From positions 1 to 64,000 of the forward strand of contig JAJFKW010000001.1 in the NCBI GenBank assembly GCA_021773015.1: a stretch of DNA of 64,000 bases. Reading direction: 5' to 3'. Of the stretch, positions 7,463-16,328 are shown piece after piece (the first letter of the stretch is position 1; each line of letters opens with the position of its first letter). Position numbers and translations under genes: made by a program. The stretch comes from Woeseia sp. GTDB lineage: Bacteria; Pseudomonadota; Gammaproteobacteria; Steroidobacterales; Woeseiaceae. The notes beneath the pieces were generated by a model that was not told the DNA's origin, made no database searches, and worked only from the letters and a program-made list of their open reading frames with translations.

Positions 7463-9825
7463 TGACGCTCGCTTCGACGATGCATTTGATACGGCACGTG
7501 TTGTTGTATGCGGTGCTATTGCTGGTTTCGACGAACGTAAGCTATGCGCAAAAATCGAGCACGACCAAGACTGTGGGAAGAGCGGTCACGGCAATCATCG
7601 ACGACTACAGAGATGCCGGTGAACCGTTTGTCTACAGCACGAATCTGCTCAGTGATTCGTTCCTGGTTGAGGCGGAGCCGGCGGATGGCAGCCCGTTGCA
7701 GGTTGTTGATCAAATCCTTAGACCGTTTCATCTCAAAGTCGTCGAAGACAGTGGCTTTTACCTCGTTACGAGAATGTCGAAGGCACAAATTCAAGCAATG
7801 TCGACCAGCATTTTCGAGCCTGCTGACGTTGCCGCGGTTGCCCCGTTGCTTGAATCTATCACCGTCTCCGCCAGCCGCTACCAGTTATCCAGAGAGCTAG
7901 CAAACTCGACATTCTTCATTGATCAACGCACGGTGCAAAACATGCCCGATGTTGGCGAGGACCCAATTCGAGCTGCTCAGCGGCTTCCCGGTACCGCCGC
8001 CGGTGGTGTTTCTGCCCGTAGCCATTTTCGCGGCGGAGAGCAAAATGAAACCGGAATATTGTTGAATGGTCACCGGTTGATCGATCCTTACCATGCGCGC
8101 GACTACCAGAGCATATTCAGCAATATCGACGCGCGGGCCATCAACGGCATCGAAGTGTATACCGGCGGGTTTCCGGTGCGTTATGGAGATCACTTAAGTG
8201 GCGTCGTATTAATTGATTCTCTGAATCCGGAACAACCTAGCCGCACGGAGGTGGGGTTAAGCGTATTCAATACGTCGTTTCTTACGAGTGGCACAGATCG
8301 TGATGGTGACAAGAGTTGGCTGCTGTCTGCGCGACGAGGGAATCTCGATCTCGTGCTCAAAAAGGAATTGGGTGAACCGTCGTACTACGATGTATTCGGT
8401 CAATTTTCGTTGCAGGTAACGCCGTCAACGCAAATTTCTGCCAATGCTATCTTTGCAGATGACTCACTTCTGGTGGTGCTTGAGGACGAACCGGATGAAT
8501 TGGAAAGAAGTATTAGTGACACGCAGAACGCTGAGTTTTGGGCGAGAATTGATACGAAGTGGAGCGACGTGCTGAGTAGCACTACGGTTTTCTCTCTCTC
8601 TGCTTTGCAACATCAACGCAATGCAGAGACCAATGATGAGGAAAAATTCATTTCGACTGCCAGCGATAGGCGCAGCATAAGAAATTTCGGGCTACGCCAA
8701 GATTGGGCTTGGAACATGGACGAAAGGCACCTGGTGCAGTGGGGTTTTGTGGCCGAACACAGCACAGCAGACTTCGATTATTCAAGTACAGCGTCATACT
8801 TCGGGCTACCTGAGATTATTGTTGGTACGGATGGGCCAGTTAGCCGTTCGATTGATATCGATCCGTCAGGGCAGCGTTATTCGTTCTATGTATCAGATCG
8901 CTGGCGGGTTCTAGACAAAGCTGTGCTTGATTTAGGCCTACGTTGGGATACTCAGACGTATTCGTCGCGAGAAGCATCGTCACAGGTCAGTCCCAGAGCC
9001 GGACTTTACTACGGCATTTCTCGAAATACCGATTTACGCCTCAGTTGGGGGCGGTACCATCAATCGCAAGCCATTAACGAGCTGCAGATAGAGGACGGCA
9101 TTACGAGTTATTTTCCGGCGCAACGCGCAGATCATCTTATCGTTGGCATCAATCATCGATTCGCCAACCAGGCTACGCTAAGAGTTGAAGCATTCCAGAA
9201 AGAAATGCGTGATTTACGGCCACGGTTCGAAAACTTGTTCGATTCATTCGCATTGATTCCGGAACTAGCACCTGATCGAATACGAATTTCGCCAACACGC
9301 GCCCGTGCACGTGGGGTGGAATTATCGATTGACCGCACAGGAGAGGGGCCGTGGGCCTGGTGGGCGACGTATACGTACTCCAAAGCGTTTGACGTTGTTG
9401 CAGGTCGGCAGCAGTTTCGCAGCTGGGATCAAAAACATGCATTTTTGGCTGGCCTTTCATTTAGCGGAGAGCGCTGGGAGGCTGCAGTCGTTGCTAATGT
9501 CCACAGCGGATGGCCCAGAACCCAGTTTGATCTCAGGACGGTGGTGGACGACGATGGCGAAGCAGAATTTGTAGCTGTTTTCGGTGAACGCAATGCGCGT
9601 CGTTATCGCACGTTCGGCGCGATTGACGCGCGGCTAAGTCGCAAATTCGACGTAAAGCGTGGCTCGCTGACGGTTTTCGTAGAGATTTCAAACCTAACCA
9701 ACCGAACAAATATCTGCTGTTCCGATTTTGACCTTCTCGAAGACGACGAGACGCCAACCTTGGAGAGAAGCCAGGACTTTTGGTTACCACTGCTTCCCGC
9801 CATTGGCATTTTGTGGGAATTTTAG
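7462..9825 (+). CDS. TonB-dependent outer-membrane receptor/transducer with N-terminal STN domain
   Basis: A 787-residue receptor with signal peptide (about 1-29, ending SYAQ), an STN signalling domain (about 37-108) and a plug domain starting near ESITVSASR (about 132) with the typical NETGILLNGHRLIDPYHARDY and GGFPVRYGDHLSGVV stretches. A C-terminal beta barrel ends in Phe (LPAIGILWEF), as usual for BamA substrates. STN-containing receptors pass a ligand signal to a FecR partner, and that partner is the overlapping upstream gene. The ligand is unknown: siderophore, haem, vitamin or oligosaccharide are all possible. The barrel is rich in acidic and aromatic residues. The next gene is on the opposite strand. 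Confidence 0.93.
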   Translation: MTLASTMHLIRHVLLYAVLLLVSTNVSYAQKSSTTKTVGRAVTAIIDDYRDAGEPFVYSTNLLSDSFLVEAEPADGSPLQVVDQILRPFHLKVVEDSGFYLVTRMSKAQIQAMSTSIFEPADVAAVAPLLESITVSASRYQLSRELANSTFFIDQRTVQNMPDVGEDPIRAAQRLPGTAAGGVSARSHFRGGEQNETGILLNGHRLIDPYHARDYQSIFSNIDARAINGIEVYTGGFPVRYGDHLSGVVLIDSLNPEQPSRTEVGLSVFNTSFLTSGTDRDGDKSWLLSARRGNLDLVLKKELGEPSYYDVFGQFSLQVTPSTQISANAIFADDSLLVVLEDEPDELERSISDTQNAEFWARIDTKWSDVLSSTTVFSLSALQHQRNAETNDEEKFISTASDRRSIRNFGLRQDWAWNMDERHLVQWGFVAEHSTADFDYSSTASYFGLPEIIVGTDGPVSRSIDIDPSGQRYSFYVSDRWRVLDKAVLDLGLRWDTQTYSSREASSQVSPRAGLYYGISRNTDLRLSWGRYHQSQAINELQIEDGITSYFPAQRADHLIVGINHRFANQATLRVEAFQKEMRDLRPRFENLFDSFALIPELAPDRIRISPTRARARGVELSIDRTGEGPWAWWATYTYSKAFDVVAGRQQFRSWDQKHAFLAGLSFSGERWEAAVVANVHSGWPRTQFDLRTVVDDDGEAEFVAVFGERNARRYRTFGAIDARLSRKFDVKRGSLTVFVEISNLTNRTNICCSDFDLLEDDETPTLERSQDFWLPLLPAIGILWEF

Positions 9826-9868
9826 AGGCCCTGAAAGGCGCAGTTGTTGCACCACACGAGGTATTGTC

Positions 9869-10429
9869 TTAATCGCATTCGAGGGCGCGGCAGTAGACGT
9901 CAAGATATTGTGCCGCTAGTCGATTGGCCTCGAGTTCCTGATAACCGTTTTCGCCTTTGCCGGTCGTGTTGGCAATAACGCTAATGGTCGATTCTGGGAA
10001 GTCTTGCAAAAGCCTTTGCTGATCAATAATAGAAGCGCAAACTATTGCCCGAGACCGACGATTTATTGCCTTAGTTATAGGAGCGTCGCTCACCGTCGTC
10101 TGACTTCGATAACTCAAAATAAATGGTATTGAGCGGGTCAACGTGAGCAAAAGTCCTGTTTGTGCGCTGCGTGCGTCGTGTGCATGACAAATGTCAGCGC
10201 ACGGCAGCAGGCAGTTGGCGACGATCGGGGAGGAAACCAGTGGCCCGATGGTCACATAGGGAACGCGCGAAAGTTGCTCAGCCACCTGCTGACATCTCAC
10301 GACCGCATGTTGGTCGACATTCAATCCGCTGAGCCCACGCGCCAGTATCGCTAGCTGTTGAGACGAAAGGTCGTGCTGAGATGCCAAATGGACGTGTGCG
10401 ACTTTCAATTTTCTTGGCCGAATTGCCAT
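9869..10429 (-). CDS. Short glycosyltransferase family 4-like protein, N-terminal domain only
   Basis: The 186-residue product resembles the N-terminal half of GT4/GT-B enzymes: VAHVHLASQHDLSSQQLA near the start, ADICHAHDARSAQTGLLL (about 75-92), a segment like IPFILSYRSQ and AIVCASIIDQQRLLQDFP followed by STISVIANT. The second Rossmann domain, which carries the nucleotide-sugar E(x7)E motif, is absent; the frame ends shortly after residue 165. It is either a remnant of a longer transferase or a genuine acceptor-domain protein. No C-terminal half is visible in other frames downstream. It stands alone between the receptor gene (convergent) and the GST gene. Function is uncertain. Confidence 0.6.
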   Translation of the reverse strand: MAIRPRKLKVAHVHLASQHDLSSQQLAILARGLSGLNVDQHAVVRCQQVAEQLSRVPYVTIGPLVSSPIVANCLLPCADICHAHDARSAQTGLLLTLTRSIPFILSYRSQTTVSDAPITKAINRRSRAIVCASIIDQQRLLQDFPESTISVIANTTGKGENGYQELEANRLAAQYLDVYCRALECD

Positions 10430-10522
10430 TAGCCGTTAGACGGCTACAGTTCAACAAATCAGTCGATCCTATTCAGGTAGTCGCCGCCGACCAAAGCAGT
10501 CGCTTTGCAGTAGATGGGTCGA

Positions 10523-11164
10523 TTAGGCGGCAGTCCTTTTCGTTAGTTCCGCGAGATACGGTTCTGCCTCTTCATGAACGCGTTGTACCGACGGTTTGGC
10601 GAGGAGCCGTTCCCAGTATCTGCATACATTCGGGTAGTCGTCGAACGGTGCCTCCCTTCGCGCGTAAAATAGCCCAGCTGCGGCGGCACAATCCGACATC
10701 GAAAACTCGCTGCCGTTGCTGAATCGCTGCTGTGCCAACTCCTGATCCATAAACATGTACATTGTGTTGATGCGTCGCCTTGCTGTGTCAATTCGCTCTG
10801 CGTCACGGTTATCTTCCGGTTTCATATTTTGGAAAAGTAGCGTGGTAACTGGTTCGGCAAGATACAGATCATATATTCGATCTTTGAAGCGAATTTGCCG
10901 CTGTTGGGTAGCGTCGCCAAATATCATTTTGGGCGCCTTTAACTGATCCAGGTACTCGATGATGATGCTTGATTCGGGGACCATGTATTCATTATCGTCC
11001 ATCAATAAGGGAATTTTTCCCATCGGATAAACATTGCGGTATTTTTCTCGTGCATGGGCGTCAATTAGATTCGTTATTTCGCTTTCGAATTCGATCGCTT
11101 TTTCATACAGTGCGATCAATACCTTTTGTGAGTATGTGGAAAGTGGAAAGTAGTAGAGTTTCAC
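10523..11164 (-). CDS. Glutathione S-transferase family protein
   Basis: The start is placed at GTG 11164, preceded by GGGAG, which gives 213 residues beginning KLYYFPLSTYSQKVLIALYEK, the canonical GST N-terminal strand-helix. The thioredoxin-like part includes GKIPLLMDD (cis-Pro) and VPESSIIIEYLD, the E-S glutathione contact. The helical C-terminal half has FSMSDCAAAAGLFYA with the N-capping Asp. It would conjugate or isomerise an electrophile with glutathione in the cytosol. It follows the AHSA1-family gene by 19 bp, and behind that lies an ArsR regulator, so it is probably the third gene of that cassette and regulated with it. Confidence 0.87.
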   Translation of the reverse strand: MKLYYFPLSTYSQKVLIALYEKAIEFESEITNLIDAHAREKYRNVYPMGKIPLLMDDNEYMVPESSIIIEYLDQLKAPKMIFGDATQQRQIRFKDRIYDLYLAEPVTTLLFQNMKPEDNRDAERIDTARRRINTMYMFMDQELAQQRFSNGSEFSMSDCAAAAGLFYARREAPFDDYPNVCRYWERLLAKPSVQRVHEEAEPYLAELTKRTAA

Positions 11165-11183
11165 CAGAGTCTCCCGGAAGAAA

Positions 11184-11615
11184 TTAATTGTAGTATTTGT
11201 CGAGGCGCCCGAGGCATCCATTCCAGCCTTCATTGTGAAGATCGCGAACCGATGATTCAGGAAACCCTTCGTGAGTGAGGGTAAGCTCTGTCTGATTAGG
11301 GCCTAGTGCCTCGAGATCCAGAGTGATTTTAGTGACTAGGTCAGAATCGGCCCACTTCCAGCTAAACACCAGCTTTTCATTGGGGATGACCACTTCGTAG
11401 GTGCCGCCGGGCGAGAACGTCTCGCCATCTTTGTTTTGCATCACTATTCGAAATTGGCCGCCCTCGCGTGCGTCGACTTCGGCAACAGGAACGCTCATGT
11501 CATCGCTGGGGCAAAACCATTGTTTTAGTTGATTGGCTTCGGTCCAGGCAGCAAAAACTTTCGCGGCAGAAGCGGGGTAGATACGCGTAATCACAAGAGA
11601 ACTTTCAGTGGACAA
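11184..11615 (-). CDS. SRPBCC/AHSA1 (activator of Hsp90 ATPase-like) domain protein
   Basis: A 143-residue START-like fold protein: VITRIYPASAAKVFAAWTEANQLKQWFCP at the N terminus, GGQFRIVM, PNEKLVFSWKW and a C-terminal LTLTHEGFPESSVRDLHNEGWNGCL helix, written here in parts. These are hallmarks of the AHSA1 branch of SRPBCC proteins, which bind small hydrophobic ligands. It follows the ArsR gene by 44 bp, a pairing that recurs widely in bacteria; the two presumably form an operon, with GST downstream. Ligand and role are unknown; detoxification is a reasonable guess from the neighbours. Confidence 0.9.
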   Translation of the reverse strand: MSTESSLVITRIYPASAAKVFAAWTEANQLKQWFCPSDDMSVPVAEVDAREGGQFRIVMQNKDGETFSPGGTYEVVIPNEKLVFSWKWADSDLVTKITLDLEALGPNQTELTLTHEGFPESSVRDLHNEGWNGCLGRLDKYYN

Positions 11616-11659
11616 TATTTCGCTCCTTATTGTTTGATTTTAGATAGTGGCGTGGTGGC

Positions 11660-11998
11660 CTATCTGCCTTTTGGATCGGATTTGCCCAGCAAAGCATCCA
11701 ACGCATCCAAGCGTGTTTTCCAAAATTCACGATGAAACTGTAACCAATCTTCTGCCGTTTTCAGGCCGGCAGTCGTTAACTCACAGTGATGCTGGCGACC
11801 AATTTTGCTTCTCTTAATGAGATTTGCACGTTCCAGAATTCGCAGATGTTTGGAGATCGCTGGTGCGCTCATGGAGTACGGTTGCGAAATTTTGCCGATG
11901 GTCGACTTTCCGTTGATGAGTTGGCTGAGAATTCCGCGGCGAGTCGTGTCTGCAAGCGCGAAGAAAACTTGGTCCAGGTCTTTGTCGTGATGATTCAT
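11660..11998 (-). CDS. ArsR-family winged-helix transcriptional regulator
   Basis: A 112-residue protein with the ArsR fold: FFALADTTRRGILSQLI at the N terminus, the recognition helix region SAPAISKHLRILERANLI, and a wing KIGRQHHCELTT. The cysteine pair of metal-sensing ArsR members (ELCVCDL type) is missing, so metal sensing is unlikely; this is the subgroup that travels with AHSA1-domain genes. An 8+8 bp perfect dyad lies 8 bp upstream of the start codon and is the likely autoregulatory site. It probably represses itself, the AHSA1 gene and the GST gene. Confidence 0.92.
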   Translation of the reverse strand: MNHHDKDLDQVFFALADTTRRGILSQLINGKSTIGKISQPYSMSAPAISKHLRILERANLIKRSKIGRQHHCELTTAGLKTAEDWLQFHREFWKTRLDALDALLGKSDPKGR

Positions 11999-12005
11999 TG
12001 ATAAA

Positions 12006-12025
12006 GCTTAACCAATCGGTTAAGC
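12006..12025. promoter_or_regulatory. Perfect dyad operator of the ArsR/AHSA1/GST cassette
   Basis: GCTTAACCAATCGGTTAAGC is a perfect 8-bp inverted repeat with a 4-bp centre, ending 8 bp from the ArsR start codon at 11998. Its form TTAACC-N4-GGTTAA is of the type expected for dimeric ArsR repressors. Location and symmetry are seen directly; binding is inferred. Confidence 0.75.
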
Positions 12026-12121
12026 GTTGTAAAGCGCACTTGCGGTTAGACATACATGCCTTTGGAAATACTGTGGCTTTTACCGTTACACTGCCGCGTC
12101 CAATGACTGTCGGAGTGATTT

Positions 12122-12841
12122 GTGACAATTAAGAATAAGACTGTCGACTATTCAGACGGAGATGCAGAGTTGCAAGCGTATGTTGCCTGGGATGATACTC
12201 ACGTTGGTGTCCGCCCGGGTGTACTAGTGTCACACGCTTGGCGTGGCCGGAGCGACTTCGAAAACGGCCGTGCGCAGGAATTGGCGAAACTCGGCTATGT
12301 TGGTTTTGCGCTCGACTTGTACGGGCGTGGCGTGCTGGGAAGCGATTCGGATGAAAACCGACAACTAATGCAACCATTTCTTGACGACCGGAAGATGTTG
12401 CAAAACCGACTACTAGTCGCTCTCAATGTACTGACCAATCAACCAATGGTCGATGCCAACAAGAAAGCCGCAATTGGCTATTGTTTTGGAGGGCTTTGCG
12501 TATTGGATTTGGCGAGAATCGACGCGGATGTTCTGGGCGTCACGAGCTTTCATGGCGTGTTTTCTCCGCCGGATAATACGGTGGGAGCTAAAACCAATGC
12601 GAATATTCTGGTATTGCATGGCTGGGACGACCCAATGGCGACGCCGGAGCAAGCGCTGGGGTTGGCTGACGAACTCACAAGAATGGATGCGGACTGGCAA
12701 ATACACGCCTACGGAAAGACAACGCATGCGTTTACCAACCCGCAAGCGAATGACGCAGGTCATGGTTTGATGTACAACGCGAATGCCGATAGACGCTCGT
12801 GGGATGCGATGACAAGCTTTTTGGCAGAGATCTTCGCTTAG
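12122..12841 (+). CDS. Dienelactone hydrolase family alpha/beta hydrolase
   Basis: A 239-residue cytosolic hydrolase with GTG start and GGAG about seven bases before it. The nucleophile elbow GYCFGG puts a Cys (about 121) where dienelactone hydrolases have theirs; the acid is in HGWDDPMA (Asp 169/170) and the base in TTHAFTNP (His about 202), so the Cys-Asp-His triad is complete. The family cleaves cyclic and linear esters such as dienelactone in chloroaromatic breakdown, but many members have other substrates. It stands alone, divergent from the ArsR cassette. The catalytic class is sure, the substrate is not. Confidence 0.92.
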   Translation: MTIKNKTVDYSDGDAELQAYVAWDDTHVGVRPGVLVSHAWRGRSDFENGRAQELAKLGYVGFALDLYGRGVLGSDSDENRQLMQPFLDDRKMLQNRLLVALNVLTNQPMVDANKKAAIGYCFGGLCVLDLARIDADVLGVTSFHGVFSPPDNTVGAKTNANILVLHGWDDPMATPEQALGLADELTRMDADWQIHAYGKTTHAFTNPQANDAGHGLMYNANADRRSWDAMTSFLAEIFA

Positions 12842-12972
12842 TCGTTAGCGCAAATCCGCGGGGCCGCAGTGCGTCGTTGCGAGTTGTCGGTCAGTCAATG
12901 TGCGCACGCCGGAGAGGTTATGCTATGGTGGCCAATTTTCCCTGTATCGCTTTCAAGGTTTGAGTAAATATT

Positions 12973-14670
12973 ATGAATAATAACAAGATATTAGCATTCA
13001 TTCTTCCAGTGTTACTTTATGCTTGCGGCGACTCAAATGAGACCTCCGAAAGCGCTCTGCAATCGGCCGAGTCAACCGACGGCAATCCAGTGGCAGAAAG
13101 GGCAGCGTTGGCTATTACCGCAGACCTTATGCGCGACTATGTCGTTGAGATATCCGACGATAAATATGAAGGGCGTGGACCGGGGAGTGCAGGTGACGAG
13201 GCCGCGCGAAAATATCTGGCAGCAGAGATGGAAAAAATGGGCATTTTGCCCGGTGCCACGGATGGTAGTTGGGAACAACCCTTTGACCTTATTGGCGTAA
13301 CAGCAGAGCAGCCAGACACGTGGACATTTGTCCGTGATGATACGAATTTAACGTTGAAGCAATGGGATGAATTTATCGTTTCCAGCGGCGTGCAGGATGA
13401 GCACGCGATCGTCGAAGATGCGGAAGTGGTTTTTGTCGGTTACGGCATTCAAGCGCCAGAATACGATTGGGACGATTACAAGGGCCATGACCTGAAGGGC
13501 AAAGTTCTACTCATGATGAACAACGACCCAGATTGGGATCCTGAACTGTTTGCTGGCGAAACGCGACTTTGGTATGGCCGTTGGGATTACAAATATCTAA
13601 GTGCCGCCCGACAAGGCGCTGCCGGTGCAATCATCATTCACACGTCACCGTCGGCAGGATACCCCTACCAGGTTGTACAAACGTCGTGGACAGGCGAAGC
13701 ATTCGAATTGCCAGCAGGCGATGAACCAAGAAGTCAGGCATTAGCATGGGTTACCGAAGATTCTGCAAGAAAGCTAGTGGGAATGGCTGGGCTGGATCTC
13801 GATACACTGCGTGAGGCTGCCGACAATCGTGATTTTGAACCCGTTTCATTGGGTGTGACGACGTCGATCAGCATGGATGTCTCGATCAATCGAGTGCAAT
13901 CGGCTAACGTTTTGGGACTCATACCGGGCAGCGACCCGGTACTCAAAGACGAAGCGGTTATCTATACCGCACATCACGATCATTTGGGTATCGGTACGCC
14001 GAACGACGAAGGTGATGTTATCTACAACGGCGCTATGGACAATGCATCGGGTGTCGCACAAATTCTCGCTATCGCGAAAGCCATTAAGTCACTACCAGAG
14101 ACGCCTCGACGATCAATTGTGATTGCATTGGTCGGGGCAGAAGAACAAGGACTGTTGGGCTCTAAATACTATGCTGAAAACCCAACATTCATGCCAGGCA
14201 AGATCGCTGCAAATTTGAACTATGACGGTGGCAATATTTGGGGAGAAACTCATGACGTCACTTATATCGGACTCGGGAAATCTTCGATAGACAAAATCTT
14301 AAGTAGCGTAGCGGCTGAGCAAGGTCGGGTGGTCAGGGCCGATCAATTTTCGGATCGTGGATATTTCTATCGCTCCGACCAATTCAGCTTTGCGAAAATC
14401 GGTGTGCCAGCGATGTATCTGGATACTGGAACAGATTTTGTCGATAGAGAGAAAGACTGGGGCAAAGCGCAAGTCAATCACTATACCGACGTTAACTATC
14501 ATCAACCGAGTGATGAGTATGATGACAGTTGGAATTTCGATGGGATGATTTCGGATGCTTTACTCGGATATTGGACCGGTCTTGCAATCGCCAATGCTGA
14601 TGAAATGCCGACATGGAATCCGGGCGATGAATTTGAAGCGGCCCGATTGGAATCGCTTGCGACGGAATAA
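12973..14670 (+). CDS. M28 family zinc aminopeptidase lipoprotein with PA domain
   Basis: A 565-residue exported enzyme. Signal peptide and lipobox end LLYAC (Cys 18), so it is probably a membrane-anchored lipoprotein. A PA-type insert (about 140-290, with VFVGYGIQAPEYDWDDYK) precedes the co-catalytic zinc site: AHHDHLG (His about 334, Asp 336), GAMDNASG (Asp about 356), GAEEQG (Glu-Glu about 389-390) and later NYDGG. By family it removes N-terminal residues from peptides taken up in the periplasm. It is monocistronic, with its own promoter region (about 130 bp upstream). Two further peptidase lipoproteins at 31268-34244 suggest a peptide-scavenging lifestyle. Confidence 0.93.
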   Translation: MNNNKILAFILPVLLYACGDSNETSESALQSAESTDGNPVAERAALAITADLMRDYVVEISDDKYEGRGPGSAGDEAARKYLAAEMEKMGILPGATDGSWEQPFDLIGVTAEQPDTWTFVRDDTNLTLKQWDEFIVSSGVQDEHAIVEDAEVVFVGYGIQAPEYDWDDYKGHDLKGKVLLMMNNDPDWDPELFAGETRLWYGRWDYKYLSAARQGAAGAIIIHTSPSAGYPYQVVQTSWTGEAFELPAGDEPRSQALAWVTEDSARKLVGMAGLDLDTLREAADNRDFEPVSLGVTTSISMDVSINRVQSANVLGLIPGSDPVLKDEAVIYTAHHDHLGIGTPNDEGDVIYNGAMDNASGVAQILAIAKAIKSLPETPRRSIVIALVGAEEQGLLGSKYYAENPTFMPGKIAANLNYDGGNIWGETHDVTYIGLGKSSIDKILSSVAAEQGRVVRADQFSDRGYFYRSDQFSFAKIGVPAMYLDTGTDFVDREKDWGKAQVNHYTDVNYHQPSDEYDDSWNFDGMISDALLGYWTGLAIANADEMPTWNPGDEFEAARLESLATE

Positions 14671-14736
14671 GAGTAACGTCTGCGATCATGGTTTGTGCTG
14701 CGTATATGATGCAGTGGTGTCAGGCAGCTGCTCAAA

Positions 14737-15566
14737 TTGAAAGCGGTTACGCAATCTGCACTTGGTGTCGAGATGCGGGAAATCGCGCTCAACGAGCCAT
14801 TGGGTGATGATGTAGTAGAGCAATTGAAATTGCTTTATGCCGCATTCGGTGTGCTTTTTTTGAAGGCCAGGAGTTAACGCCCGAGCGCCATATTGAACTT
14901 GCTTTTTTTGGCACGATCAATGTCAACCGATTTTTTATGCCCGTTGTAGGGTATCCGGAAGTCGCCGAAGTTCGTAAAAATCCGGAGGACAAGTTCAACA
15001 TAGGGGAGGGTTGGCACTCTGATCTTTCGTTTGATCAAGCACCCGCAATGGATTCGATTTTATACGCAAAAATTGCTCCTGCGAGCAGCGGCGATACGCT
15101 GTTTGCGAACATGTACGCAGCATATGACGCGTTGCCCAGTAAACTGAAACGGCAATTGCTAAACATGCAGGCGCATCATTCAAGCAGGCATACATTTGGC
15201 GACAGGCAAGCTATTCCAAGCGAATTGCGCAGGAAGTTTCGAAATCTTGACGAGGCAAACCAAGACGCTTTACATCCTGTTGTCATTCGACATCCACTTT
15301 CGGGCAGGCCGGCGTTATACGTAAATCCAGATTTTACGTTACGCTTCGCGGGCATGACGGTTGACGAGTCCAGGCCCTTGCTAGATTTTCTATACGAACA
15401 CGCCGTTAAAGATGAGTTTGTGCAGCCCTTTAGCTGGCAACAAGGAAGCATCGCATTTTAGGATAACCGAGCAACAATGCATTTCGCGGTCAACGACTAT
15501 CATGGGCAATTTCGATTGATGCACCGGATCACCCTTGAAGGAACAACGTTGGACACAGCGGCGTGA
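14737..15566 (+). pseudogene. Broken TauD/TfdA-family 2-oxoglutarate/Fe(II) dioxygenase gene
   Basis: Three pieces of one TauD-like protein lie in order. Piece 1, from TTG 14737, reads LKAVTQSALGVEMREIAL and on to FGVLF, then hits a 7-T run near 14855-14861. One base is missing there and the frame changes. Piece 2 continues EGQELTPERHIELAFFGTIN through MPVVGYPEVAEV and the HSD iron-binding motif (GEGWHSDLSFD) to TAG at 15459-15461. Piece 3 (15462-15566) gives DNRATMHFAVNDYHG and the end of the protein. The TAG sits exactly where the family has the Trp of WDNR, one base change from TGG. With both lesions no full enzyme is made from the standard code; one indel in a homopolymer could also be a sequencing error. 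Confidence 0.85.
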
Positions 15567-15638
15567 ATTGCTACGCTAGCACGGACTGAAGGACGCTATA
15601 GTCAATGCGTCAATACCTGGCAAGGAATATGGATACCG

Positions 15639-16277
15639 GTGCATAAATCGATCGCAATTGCAGGCAACATTGGCGCGGGAAAATCAACGCTGGTGGAATT
15701 TCTGAGCCGAACGTACGGCATATCTCCATTTTATGAGCCTAACGAAGACAATCCGTATCTACCGGATTTTTACAAGGACATGAAGCGATGGTCGTTTCAT
15801 TCGCAGCTATATTTTCTGAGCAATAAGTTTCGCCTACATCAGGAATTGGATCGTTCGCAAGGTGTTGTGGTGTTAGACAGGACGATATTCGAGGATGCGG
15901 AAATATTTGCGACCGCGCTACATGATATGCGACGCATGGATCACCGAGACTGGGAGACCTATTGGGGTTTCTATCAGTCTATTTTAAATGCCATCAAACC
16001 ACCGGATCTGATGATCTATTTGCGATGCTCAATGCGCGCGTTGCGTAAGCGGATCAAATTACGCGGCAGGAAAATGGAACAAGACGTTCCGTTGGCCTAC
16101 CTGAAACGCTTGGACAAACTGTACGAAGCTTGGATTAACTCCTATAAGATGAGCGACGTGCTCATTCTGGAAACCGATAAGCTAGATTACATACACGATC
16201 TTGTTCATCGGCTCGACGTAATGGAGCGCATCGAATCGATGTTGCCGCCGGAGTTAGGGAAGCCAACGTGTGGCTAG
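15639..16277 (+). CDS. Deoxyribonucleoside kinase family protein
   Basis: A 212-residue kinase beginning at GTG 15639. P-loop GNIGAGKS (9-16), the DR(S/T) catalytic segment VVVLDRTIFEDAEIF (Asp-Arg about 80-81) and the C-terminal lid with RKRIKLRGRKMEQ arginines identify the dNK/dGK/dCK family. It phosphorylates deoxynucleosides with ATP in salvage. The Trp/Tyr/Gln pattern WSFHSQLYFL is typical of the substrate pocket. It lies 72 bp after the broken dioxygenase and is convergent with the next gene. The exact nucleoside preference (dG/dA or pyrimidines) cannot be read by eye. Confidence 0.9.
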   Translation: MHKSIAIAGNIGAGKSTLVEFLSRTYGISPFYEPNEDNPYLPDFYKDMKRWSFHSQLYFLSNKFRLHQELDRSQGVVVLDRTIFEDAEIFATALHDMRRMDHRDWETYWGFYQSILNAIKPPDLMIYLRCSMRALRKRIKLRGRKMEQDVPLAYLKRLDKLYEAWINSYKMSDVLILETDKLDYIHDLVHRLDVMERIESMLPPELGKPTCG

Positions 16278-16328
16278 ATCACGCTAGCTCAGATGCATAC
16301 GCAGAAAATAATAGCAGTCGACGTTCGA

